Shown here: positions 7,617 to 15,521 of the stretch, one piece after another | Numbering within the stretch: the stretch's first letter is position 1 | Layout of the letters: every line of letters starts with the position of its first letter | DNA from: a virus | Reading direction: 5' to 3' (one strand) | Virus record (IMG/VR): IMGVR_UViG_3300030117_005444 | Span: 961-22,508 of that record | Length of the DNA: 21,548 bases | The notes under the pieces: generated by a model | What the model was told of the DNA's origin: nothing | What the model saw: only the letters and a program-made list of their open reading frames with translations | Database searches by the model: none | Translations under genes and position numbers: made by a program

Positions 7617-10600
7617 ATGCCACAGAATACCAATCTGAATATCGCTCCGTATTTCGACGATTTCAGCAAAGACAATAATTTTTATAGAGTACTCTTTAGA
7701 CCAGGATTCCCAATCCAGGCAAGAGAACTTACTACTATGCAATCGATTCTGCAGAATCAGATCGAGAACATGGGTACGCACCTCTTTAAAGAAGGTGCTA
7801 TGGTCATTCCTGGACAAATTGGATATGACCTATCTGTACATAACATCCTTATTCAGCAAGCGTTTTTGGGAGTTGACGTTGAGACTTATAGGGAACAGTT
7901 ACATGGAAAGATTGTAGAAGGTCTTACTACTGGCATTAAAGCTAAGATCCTATTCTCTATCCCTGCTACTGAATCAACTCGTGGTTATATAAGTTTCTAT
8001 CTTAAGTACGTTGAGTCTGGTGATACTACATCTGATGTATCTACAAAGGTATTCCAGAACAACGAACAGTTAATATGTGAAAATGAACTAACATTCGGTA
8101 ACACTTTGATCGAAGTTGGATCACCATTCGCTCAACTATTACCAGTTGACGCAGCACAAATAGGTTCTACAGCGTATATCAATGAAGGAGTTTATTTCAT
8201 CCGTGGGCATTTCGTTGACATTTCTTCTGCTTACATTATCCTGGATCAGTATACCAATAATCCTTCCTACAGAGTCGGATTCGAAGTATCAGAGTCGATC
8301 ATCACTCCAGAAGACGACCCAGCCCTAACAGACAATGCGATTGGTTCATCGAACTATTCTGCACCAGGTTCTCATAGATTCAGAATCAAATGTACATTGG
8401 TTAAGAAACCAATAACTGATGATACTGATAAGAACTTTATAGAACTCTTACGTCTTAAGAATTCTATTGTAGAAAACTTCGTTGATCGTACTGAGTATAA
8501 CGAGATTGAGAAATCTATTGCTCGTCGTACTTATGAAACGCATGGAGATTATGTTGTTGATTCATTTGATGTACGTCCTAGAGAACATCTAAATGATTTC
8601 TTTAATAATGGTGTTTACAATGCAGGACAAAATTCTGCAGATGGTAACGTTGCTTCTAGCAACTACATGGCATTAGAGGTTGGTAAGGGTAAAGCATATG
8701 TAAAGGGTTTTAGAACAGAACTACTTGCTGCTAACTATGTCGATTCACCAAAACCTCGTACTTTTGTTGGACGTAATAACCAGATTATTCCTATTGACTT
8801 ATCACAGTCATGTGAGGTATATGACATCTGGGGTTGGCCAGAGATCTCTGGAGAGGGTGTAACTAACTGTTATCAGGTATTAGAACTAAGAGACAATTGG
8901 TCTGGTACAGGAGCATCTAACAGTGTTCAGGGTGCACTAATTGGTAAAGCAAGAACTCTACAATTAGAAAGAGATAGTAATAAGTACAATCTGTTTATGT
9001 TTGACATACAGATGTTTACTGCTCTTAACTTTGCAAACAGTCAGACAGTTAACTCTGGTGAAGTATTAAAAGGTCGTCAGTCAGGTGCTACTGCATTTGT
9101 TTACAGTGGTTCAGGTGCTTCTTGTTTAGTACACCAAGTTTCAGGACAGTTCCAAATCGGTGAAGTTATCACTAGAGATGGTAGAGTATTAGATACATTG
9201 GATGCTGTATATGCTTATGAGCAATCTGATGTTCGTCAAGTTGTAGGTAAAGATGGTGCTACTGTTATCTTTACTGCTTCATTAGCACTTAACCTCAGAG
9301 AGGCTATTCCAGGTACAACTATTAATATCGATGCAACAGGTGGTAACGATAGAATAGAAGGTTTCGGTACAAGATTCGAAAGTGATATTCGTGCAGGTGA
9401 AGTTCTAACTGCAACTAATACAGATTTTAAAGCACAGAACTCTATTCGAGTTAAGAGAATAGATCAAACTGCTATTGGATTTACAGATCAAAACAGGAAT
9501 GATCCTGGTACTGCTGTTGTGTTTGATTTCACTAATCAACATGCTGCATTAGATACAGGTTTAACTAAGGGTACTGTTCCTGATGCTGAATACCCTGCAG
9601 GACAGGTTGTTAGATTACGTCCTAGATTTGCAACTAAGACTGTACAGGATGGAGAATTGGTTATTGACATGCCTAAACATGCCATTAAGTCAATCTCTGA
9701 TGAATCATTTGTTGTAATAAAAACCTTCGCTAACAAACAGTTATCATCTGGTGACGTTACATTCACACTACCAGAGAACGAACAGTTTACTACTCTTGAT
9801 AGTGAGAACTATATTCTTACAGTTACACAAGGTGCTAACAGTCATACAGGATATGGATGGAACGTAGGTACTAACATTGATATTGAGAATGAATCTACTA
9901 AGAACTCACCTACTATTGGTGTAACCTTTGGTGCTAATAGACAGTCACTACAGGTTACTGGTATGAACCAAGGTAGTGGTGGTGCTTCTAATATTACTGA
10001 GGTAACTCTAACTGCTGCAGTTTCTGTTAACACAGTATCTAAGAAGATTAAGACTGCTGCTAAGATGCGAGTGATGAAAGTTGTTCGTACTAGAAACAAT
10101 ACTGATGTACAGAACTACGGTTTAACATACGGTAACTTATATGGTACTCGTATTGAGGATGAAGAGATTTCATTTGCACTGAATGACGTATACAAACTAC
10201 ATGCTGTATATGAATCAGAAGATGATGGTGACGCTCAAGTACCTTATGTGATTCTAACGGAGAATGTATTCTTCGATCCAGGATCTATTGTTGTTGGTAG
10301 AACAAGTGGTGCTCGTGCAAGAGTTGTATCATTTAACTCTAACAATCTTAGATTATATCTTGTACCTACAAGTTCAGAATTCTTTAATTCAGGAGAGACC
10401 ATTGATGGCTTTGATGACGATCTTAATGCTTTGGTTGGTGTCGTTGATGATGCTGATGGATCACTCGAAAGAGGATCAAAAAACATCACAGCGAACTTCG
10501 ACTTAGACGCTAACTTAAATTCCTACTACTATAGTGTTTCCAAACTTCTTAGAAAGGGTGGAACTGCTGAACCTCGTAGAAAATTAGCAGTTGTATTTGA

Positions 10601-13600
10601 CTACTTCATTCATGAAGCGTCAGGTGACTACTTTGCTAACCAATCTTACTCTGGTATTGACTTCTCTGAAATTCCTAGATGGAGAGGTAATAACAATAGT
10701 AAGTACTTAACTGATACTGTAGACTTCAGACCTGCTGTTGGAGAACTAGCATCTGGATCTGGTACAGTTGAGCAACCATACTACACAAACTGTGTAAGTT
10801 TAGACTTTGACTCAAGAGTATTCACAAGTACTGGTGGTGCAGGTGGTTCTACTATCTTTAACGTACCTAAGGTAGAAGAAGAATTCCGTGCTGACTACGA
10901 ATACTATCTACCACGTCGTGATAAACTATTCATGACACATGATGGTGATCTAAAACTATCTCAAGGTATACCTTCAGAAGATCCTCCTGAAGCAGATGAT
11001 CTTGACAATGCAATGTTACTTGCCAAGATTAGCTACCAACCATATGTTTATGATGTAGATGAAGATGTAATTATTACTCTACACCAACAACGTCGTTACA
11101 CTATGGAAGACATAGGTAACATGGATAGACGTTTACAAGACGTTGAGTACTATACTTCTCTATCTCTTCTTGAGAGTGATGCTAGAAATGTTAAAGCATA
11201 TGATGACGATGGATTTGATCGTCTTAAGAATGGATTCATGGTTGATGACTTTACATCTCATGGAACTTCTGCTACAGAGAACATAGACTATAAGTGTTCA
11301 TTAGATTTCACAGAAGGTAATTTACGTCCACAGCATTATACTACTAACGTAGCATTAGAGTGGAACCAAAGTTCTTCTACTAATGTACAGAAAGCAGTTG
11401 CTAACTTAATCACTCTTCCATACACATCTGATGCGATAATCGTACAACCATATGCTTCTAGAATGGAGAACGTTAACCCATTTAACGTCTTCACATTCAT
11501 TGGTCGTATTGATCTTACACCTGCATCTGATGACTGGACTGACACACGTCGTGCTCCTGCAAGAATTACAAATATAGAAGGTAACTTCCAAGCAACTCGT
11601 AGAAGATTGCGTGTAAACCAACAAGGTTTTGCTCCTATACAATGGAGAGCATGGAGAACTACATGGACAGGTACTAGAAGAACTAACACAAGAAGATGGA
11701 GAGAACATTCATTTGCTCGTGGTGTACCTAGAAGAATCATGGCGACTCAGACTATTACCACTACACGTCGTCAGGTAAGAAGTGGTATTAGAACTCGTGT
11801 TGTACCTAGGATTGATAGAAGATCTCTAGGAGACAGTGTTATTGATAGTACATTTATACCATGGATCAGGTCTAGGAACGTTGGATTTGATGTACAACGT
11901 ATCAAACCTAAGACCAGAATGTACGCATTCTTCGATGGTGATAATATAATGACTTACATTACACCTAAGTTAATTGAGATCGTTAAGAACTCATCTGAAG
12001 ATGCTAGAACTAATGAGACACCATTTGTTATTGGTGAGACTGTAATTGGTGCACAATCTGGATCAAGATTTAGAGTTGCAGCACCTAATGATGGTTTAGC
12101 AACTGACCCATATAGTCAGACTAATGCTAACCTCCCAGACTCTTATGCATCACAGACTGCAATTCTAAACATAGACACAGTTGTAATGGCACAAACCATT
12201 TCACCTGACTACTATGGTAACGCAAGAATTGGAGAAATTCTCGTCGGTCAAACTTCAGGTGCACGGGCCGTTGTTAAAGATCGTAGATTAATTTCTGACT
12301 TGATTGGAAACATGAAAGGTGTATTCTTTATACCTAACCCTCAAAATAGTTCCAATCCACGTTGGGCAACAGGTAGCAGAGTGTTCCGATTATCCTCCTC
12401 AGAGAAGGATAGCAGACTCCCTGGTGCAGTTGATTCAGCTGCTGAGGCAGAATATACAGCTAGGGGTACATTAAATACAGTTCAGGAAAATATTCTTGCT
12501 GTTAGAAATGCTTCAGTTGTTCGTGATACTGTTACTGATAGAAGGACAGTTCGTTCTACTAGAACTAATACAAGACAGGTTGGTTGGTGGGATCCACTTG
12601 CTCAATCATTCTTGTTAGAACAGCAAGGTGGTACATTTGTTACTGCTGTAGATATCTTCTTCGGTACTAAGGACACTAATATTCCTATCTCTATGCAGAT
12701 ACGTCCTATGGAGAATGGATATCCAACTAAAGACATTCTACCTTTCTCTGACGTGACTCTAGAACCTTCACAGGTTGAGGTTTCAGAGAACGCATCTATC
12801 GCAACTAGGTTCACATTCCCTGCACCAGTTTATATTCCTGCTTCAGAAGAACATTGCTTTGTTCTATTCTCTGACTCTAACGAATATAAAGTATGGATCT
12901 CAAGAATGGGTGACATTGATGTCACAGGAACTAGAACTATATCAGAGCAGCCATATGCAGGTGTTCTCTTTAAATCACAGAACGCATCTACATGGACTGC
13001 AGACCAATACGAAGACCTTAAATTCACATTATATCGTGCAACATTTGACACAGGAGTTACAGGAAGAGCAGTATTTAACAATACGAAACTAGGTCTTGCC
13101 AACGATGGAATATTAAGTTTGGTAAATAATCCTGTAACAACAATTAAACCTCAACAACAAATTACCTTACCAACTGGTAACAATTATAACTTTACAGTTG
13201 GTGCAAGAGTCAAACAGACCCCTTCCAATGCAGAAGGAACTGTGGTAGAATTTGATTCTGTTGCAAACCCAGAGATCCTTACCGTTACCGATATAGTCGG
13301 AACGTTTGCTCAAGGTTTCATCGATGGTAATGGAGATCCATTCCAAGCACTTAAGTCTTCACAGTCCTCAGTGACCATTGTGATGTCCACAGTGAACAAC
13401 GGTACATTCTCAGCAGGGGATGTAATTACTGGATCTAGTTCAGGTGCAACAGCAGTAGTAACGGATTACAATGCAGGAACGACCACTATTACAGCGAATT
13501 ATGTTGACAGTCAGTTTGATGTATCAAACGACACCTTATCAGAGCCTGGCGGAGTTTCTGGTACTATGTCTAGTGCTTCCTACAGTGGTGACAGCTATAC

Positions 13601-14984
13601 CGCCTACCCAGCTTTAACACCCACTGCTAGGGCAGTTGATAAGAAATTACATGTCTTCCATCCTAATCATGGAATGCATAATCGCTCAAACAACGTAACA
13701 ATTACAGGTGTAAGATCAGAGATTCCATCTACTGTTCTTAACACAACCCTATCTTCCACTGCAACATCTATAGCAGTACAGGAAGCAGGTACATTCCATA
13801 AGATTATAAATGGACAATCTATCAGTAATACCAACCAAGGGTATCTTAAGATCTATGCTGCAGAATTCCCTTCTGCTGTAGGTTCTATACCTGGTGAAGA
13901 TGAAGCAACTGAAGCATGGGCAGGTTGGGATCCAGTGCATGAGATAATTGCTTATAGTGCAATTAACTCTACTGGTACTACTATTACTGTAGCAACTTCT
14001 GGTAGAGCAGCAGCAGGAACTGTTGCAAGAGAATGGCCAGCAGGATCTATTGTTGAGTGTTATAACCTTGATGGTATACCACTAACAGAAATCAATAAGA
14101 CACATACTGCTATTGATGATCCAACATTAGATTCATACACTCTACCAACAACATCAACTGCTAGTGTGGGTATCCGTACTGGTGGTCCAGGTGTGACCGC
14201 AACTCAGAACGTTCCTTTCGAACTCATTACTCCAACAATACAGGTAATGAACTTTAAGGAAACTGATATTGTAGCGTCTATCAACACTACCTCTGGTACC
14301 TCTATTGGTAACAGTGGAACTATTGTTGACCAAGCATCATTTGTTAACAATGGTACCTATGATATAATTCAGATTAATGAAGAGAACTACTTTAATAATC
14401 CTAGAATTATATGTTCTCAGATTAATGAGGATAATAAACTAGAAGGTAACAAGTCATTTACCATGCGTATTGACATGTCAACGGAGAAAGATAATCTGAC
14501 TCCTGTTGTTGACCTTGATAGGGTTTCTGCTATCACAACAAGTAATAGAATCAACAGATGGCCAGGTGGTCAGCAAGTCTTAGGACTACAAGCTGATATT
14601 GATACCTCTGCTGATGTTTCACTATTACCTGCAGGTGATCAGAACGAAGCAGTCTACATCACTAAGATTGCTAGACTGTCTAACTTATCACGATCTATTC
14701 GTATTATGATAGCAATGATGAGATTTGGAGATTCCAATATCAAACTTTACTACAGAATACAGAAACCAGGATCTGATAAGGTAATGGATGAGATTGGTTG
14801 GGTTGCTATTCCACTTCCCGAAATTGGTGCTACCAATGTAGGTGAGGAAGAATGGGAAGACTTCGAATATACTGTCTCAGGTGAGGAGTTCCAAGCATTC
14901 CAGATCAAGATTGTCATGACAGGTACTAACCAAGCGAAGGTACCTCTTGTTAAAGATATGCGAGCTATTGCATTTGCTTCATAA
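7617..14984 (+). CDS. Giant DUF4815-type virion structural protein (2,455 residues)
   Basis: The N terminus (FYRVLFRPGFPIQARELTTM, residues 22-41) is the signature of DUF4815 phage proteins, large virion components of unproven function. Other segments I associate with this group are ENVNPFNVFTFIGRIDLTP before residue 1310, STFIPWIRSRNVGF (~1415-1428), RMYAFFDG (~1436-1443), WWDPLAQSFLLEQ (1657-1669) and a C-terminal beta domain (~2240-2455). A GE-x-x-x-G-x-x-SGA module recurs at residues 481, 889, 1473, 1539 and 1934. Residues 1310-1403 hold 25 Arg and no Lys. The start ATG lies 4 nt after the gp8 stop without a clear Shine-Dalgarno, suggesting coupling. Position right after gp8 is where T4 has genes 9 and 10, so a peripheral baseplate or fibre-attachment role is plausible but inferred. 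Confidence 0.87.
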   Translation: MPQNTNLNIAPYFDDFSKDNNFYRVLFRPGFPIQARELTTMQSILQNQIENMGTHLFKEGAMVIPGQIGYDLSVHNILIQQAFLGVDVETYREQLHGKIVEGLTTGIKAKILFSIPATESTRGYISFYLKYVESGDTTSDVSTKVFQNNEQLICENELTFGNTLIEVGSPFAQLLPVDAAQIGSTAYINEGVYFIRGHFVDISSAYIILDQYTNNPSYRVGFEVSESIITPEDDPALTDNAIGSSNYSAPGSHRFRIKCTLVKKPITDDTDKNFIELLRLKNSIVENFVDRTEYNEIEKSIARRTYETHGDYVVDSFDVRPREHLNDFFNNGVYNAGQNSADGNVASSNYMALEVGKGKAYVKGFRTELLAANYVDSPKPRTFVGRNNQIIPIDLSQSCEVYDIWGWPEISGEGVTNCYQVLELRDNWSGTGASNSVQGALIGKARTLQLERDSNKYNLFMFDIQMFTALNFANSQTVNSGEVLKGRQSGATAFVYSGSGASCLVHQVSGQFQIGEVITRDGRVLDTLDAVYAYEQSDVRQVVGKDGATVIFTASLALNLREAIPGTTINIDATGGNDRIEGFGTRFESDIRAGEVLTATNTDFKAQNSIRVKRIDQTAIGFTDQNRNDPGTAVVFDFTNQHAALDTGLTKGTVPDAEYPAGQVVRLRPRFATKTVQDGELVIDMPKHAIKSISDESFVVIKTFANKQLSSGDVTFTLPENEQFTTLDSENYILTVTQGANSHTGYGWNVGTNIDIENESTKNSPTIGVTFGANRQSLQVTGMNQGSGGASNITEVTLTAAVSVNTVSKKIKTAAKMRVMKVVRTRNNTDVQNYGLTYGNLYGTRIEDEEISFALNDVYKLHAVYESEDDGDAQVPYVILTENVFFDPGSIVVGRTSGARARVVSFNSNNLRLYLVPTSSEFFNSGETIDGFDDDLNALVGVVDDADGSLERGSKNITANFDLDANLNSYYYSVSKLLRKGGTAEPRRKLAVVFDYFIHEASGDYFANQSYSGIDFSEIPRWRGNNNSKYLTDTVDFRPAVGELASGSGTVEQPYYTNCVSLDFDSRVFTSTGGAGGSTIFNVPKVEEEFRADYEYYLPRRDKLFMTHDGDLKLSQGIPSEDPPEADDLDNAMLLAKISYQPYVYDVDEDVIITLHQQRRYTMEDIGNMDRRLQDVEYYTSLSLLESDARNVKAYDDDGFDRLKNGFMVDDFTSHGTSATENIDYKCSLDFTEGNLRPQHYTTNVALEWNQSSSTNVQKAVANLITLPYTSDAIIVQPYASRMENVNPFNVFTFIGRIDLTPASDDWTDTRRAPARITNIEGNFQATRRRLRVNQQGFAPIQWRAWRTTWTGTRRTNTRRWREHSFARGVPRRIMATQTITTTRRQVRSGIRTRVVPRIDRRSLGDSVIDSTFIPWIRSRNVGFDVQRIKPKTRMYAFFDGDNIMTYITPKLIEIVKNSSEDARTNETPFVIGETVIGAQSGSRFRVAAPNDGLATDPYSQTNANLPDSYASQTAILNIDTVVMAQTISPDYYGNARIGEILVGQTSGARAVVKDRRLISDLIGNMKGVFFIPNPQNSSNPRWATGSRVFRLSSSEKDSRLPGAVDSAAEAEYTARGTLNTVQENILAVRNASVVRDTVTDRRTVRSTRTNTRQVGWWDPLAQSFLLEQQGGTFVTAVDIFFGTKDTNIPISMQIRPMENGYPTKDILPFSDVTLEPSQVEVSENASIATRFTFPAPVYIPASEEHCFVLFSDSNEYKVWISRMGDIDVTGTRTISEQPYAGVLFKSQNASTWTADQYEDLKFTLYRATFDTGVTGRAVFNNTKLGLANDGILSLVNNPVTTIKPQQQITLPTGNNYNFTVGARVKQTPSNAEGTVVEFDSVANPEILTVTDIVGTFAQGFIDGNGDPFQALKSSQSSVTIVMSTVNNGTFSAGDVITGSSSGATAVVTDYNAGTTTITANYVDSQFDVSNDTLSEPGGVSGTMSSASYSGDSYTAYPALTPTARAVDKKLHVFHPNHGMHNRSNNVTITGVRSEIPSTVLNTTLSSTATSIAVQEAGTFHKIINGQSISNTNQGYLKIYAAEFPSAVGSIPGEDEATEAWAGWDPVHEIIAYSAINSTGTTITVATSGRAAAGTVAREWPAGSIVECYNLDGIPLTEINKTHTAIDDPTLDSYTLPTTSTASVGIRTGGPGVTATQNVPFELITPTIQVMNFKETDIVASINTTSGTSIGNSGTIVDQASFVNNGTYDIIQINEENYFNNPRIICSQINEDNKLEGNKSFTMRIDMSTEKDNLTPVVDLDRVSAITTSNRINRWPGGQQVLGLQADIDTSADVSLLPAGDQNEAVYITKIARLSNLSRSIRIMIAMMRFGDSNIKLYYRIQKPGSDKVMDEIGWVAIPLPEIGATNVGEEEWEDFEYTVSGEEFQAFQIKIVMTGTNQAKVPLVKDMRAIAFAS
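11544..11825 (+). other. Arginine-rich segment within the giant virion protein
   Basis: Residues 1310-1403 contain 25 Arg and no Lys in 94 residues, with clusters such as ATRRRLR, GTRRTNTRRWR and TTTRRQVRSGIRTR, and only three acidic residues. It sits between two segments recognisable as DUF4815-family sequence, so it is part of the protein rather than a frameshift artefact. Confidence 0.8.
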
Positions 14985-15247
14985 TGGACTATAATTTTAC
15001 TGGAAAGAGATTTATCCCTGTAGAAGGGGATGAAAACAAAGGATTCTATAGAGATATGGAATCCAACGCTATCGTAATGACCGATGGCGATGAATATTCT
15101 AAATACATGCAGTCTTATAATGAAAGGCAACGTAAGAAAACTGAATTTACCTCTTTACAAAATCAGGTAAATGCATTAAAATCTGATGTAACCGACATTA
15201 AAAGTCTACTATTGCAACTTGTTAAGGAGAAAACTGATGCCAGCTGA
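14984..15247 (+). CDS. Small virion-module protein with C-terminal coiled coil
   Basis: This 87-residue protein starts at an ATG that shares one base with the stop of the giant gene (TAATG), typical of translational coupling. The first ~55 residues are polar, with aromatic residues (MDYNFTGKRFIPVEG). Residues ~56-82 show heptad spacing of Leu/Val/Ile (FTSLQNQVNALKSDVTDIKSLL), so an oligomeric coiled coil is likely. I do not recognise a family. Its place between the giant structural gene and the fibre gene suggests a small tail or assembly component, which is inference. Confidence 0.78.
   Translation: MDYNFTGKRFIPVEGDENKGFYRDMESNAIVMTDGDEYSKYMQSYNERQRKKTEFTSLQNQVNALKSDVTDIKSLLLQLVKEKTDAS
15224..15229 (+). 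promoter_or_regulatory. Ribosome binding site fixing the start at 15237
   Basis: AAGGAG stands 7 nt before the ATG at 15237, inside the end of the preceding gene. It selects this ATG over the upstream in-frame TTG at 15219, which would lie on the wrong side of the site. Confidence 0.7.
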
Positions 15248-15446
15248 TGTGACTGAAAATAAAGATCCCGCAGTACTTCTGCAAGAATTTAAGGATCGAT
15301 ACCAAAAACTACAAGGAGAAACTAATCAACTCCAAGCAAAGATTAGAGAGAATGAATCTACTGCACTAAAACTCTTGGGTGCCATAGAAACTCTAGAATA
15401 TCTTAACCCACCTCCTGCAGAACCTGCAGAGGTACCAGCCGAATAA
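15237..15446 (+). CDS. Small coiled-coil protein
   Basis: This is a 69-residue protein. The ATG at 15237 is chosen because AAGGAG lies 7 nt upstream. The gene overlaps the previous one by 11 nt, so the two are probably coupled. Residues ~9-55 are strongly helical with heptad hydrophobics (LLQEFKDRYQKLQ, NQLQAKIREN, ALKLLGAIETLEYL), consistent with a coiled coil. The last ~14 residues are Pro/Ala/Glu-rich (NPPPAEPAEVPAE) and probably disordered. I do not recognise a named family. Two adjacent small coiled-coil genes just before a giant fibre gene could encode fibre assembly or connector factors; that is inference. An intrinsic terminator follows 5 nt after the stop. Confidence 0.78.
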   Translation: MPADVTENKDPAVLLQEFKDRYQKLQGETNQLQAKIRENESTALKLLGAIETLEYLNPPPAEPAEVPAE

Positions 15447-15451
15447 AACCT

Positions 15452-15476
15452 AGAGACCCTCTGGGGTCTCTTTTTT
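15452..15476 (+). terminator. Rho-independent terminator
   Basis: AGAGACCC (15452-15459), loop TCTG and GGGTCTCT (15464-15471) form a perfect 8-bp stem running into six T residues (15471-15476). It closes the transcription unit containing gp8 and the giant gene. Confidence 0.92.
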
Positions 15477-15480
15477 GTGC

Positions 15481-15487
15481 ATAAATA
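15481..15487 (+). promoter_or_regulatory. Late-promoter-like box ATAAATA for the fibre gene
   Basis: GCATAAATAAAC lies 4 nt after the terminator T-tract and 34 nt before the fibre ATG. A terminator immediately followed by a promoter box marks a transcription unit boundary. It matches the T4-type late promoter core. Confidence 0.7.
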
Positions 15488-15521
15488 AACAAGAGACCGC
15501 AGTGTATGTCTTTATTAGAAA

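Noticed and set aside
11336-11740. Minus-strand open frame of 134 codons opposite the Arg-rich segment
   Set aside because: It is a shadow of the biased Arg codons in the giant gene; the plus-strand reading matches known family segments on both sides.
15219-15236. TTG at 15219 as the start of the second small gene
   Set aside because: The AAGGAG at 15224-15229 would lie inside the gene; the ATG at 15237 has ideal spacing from it.
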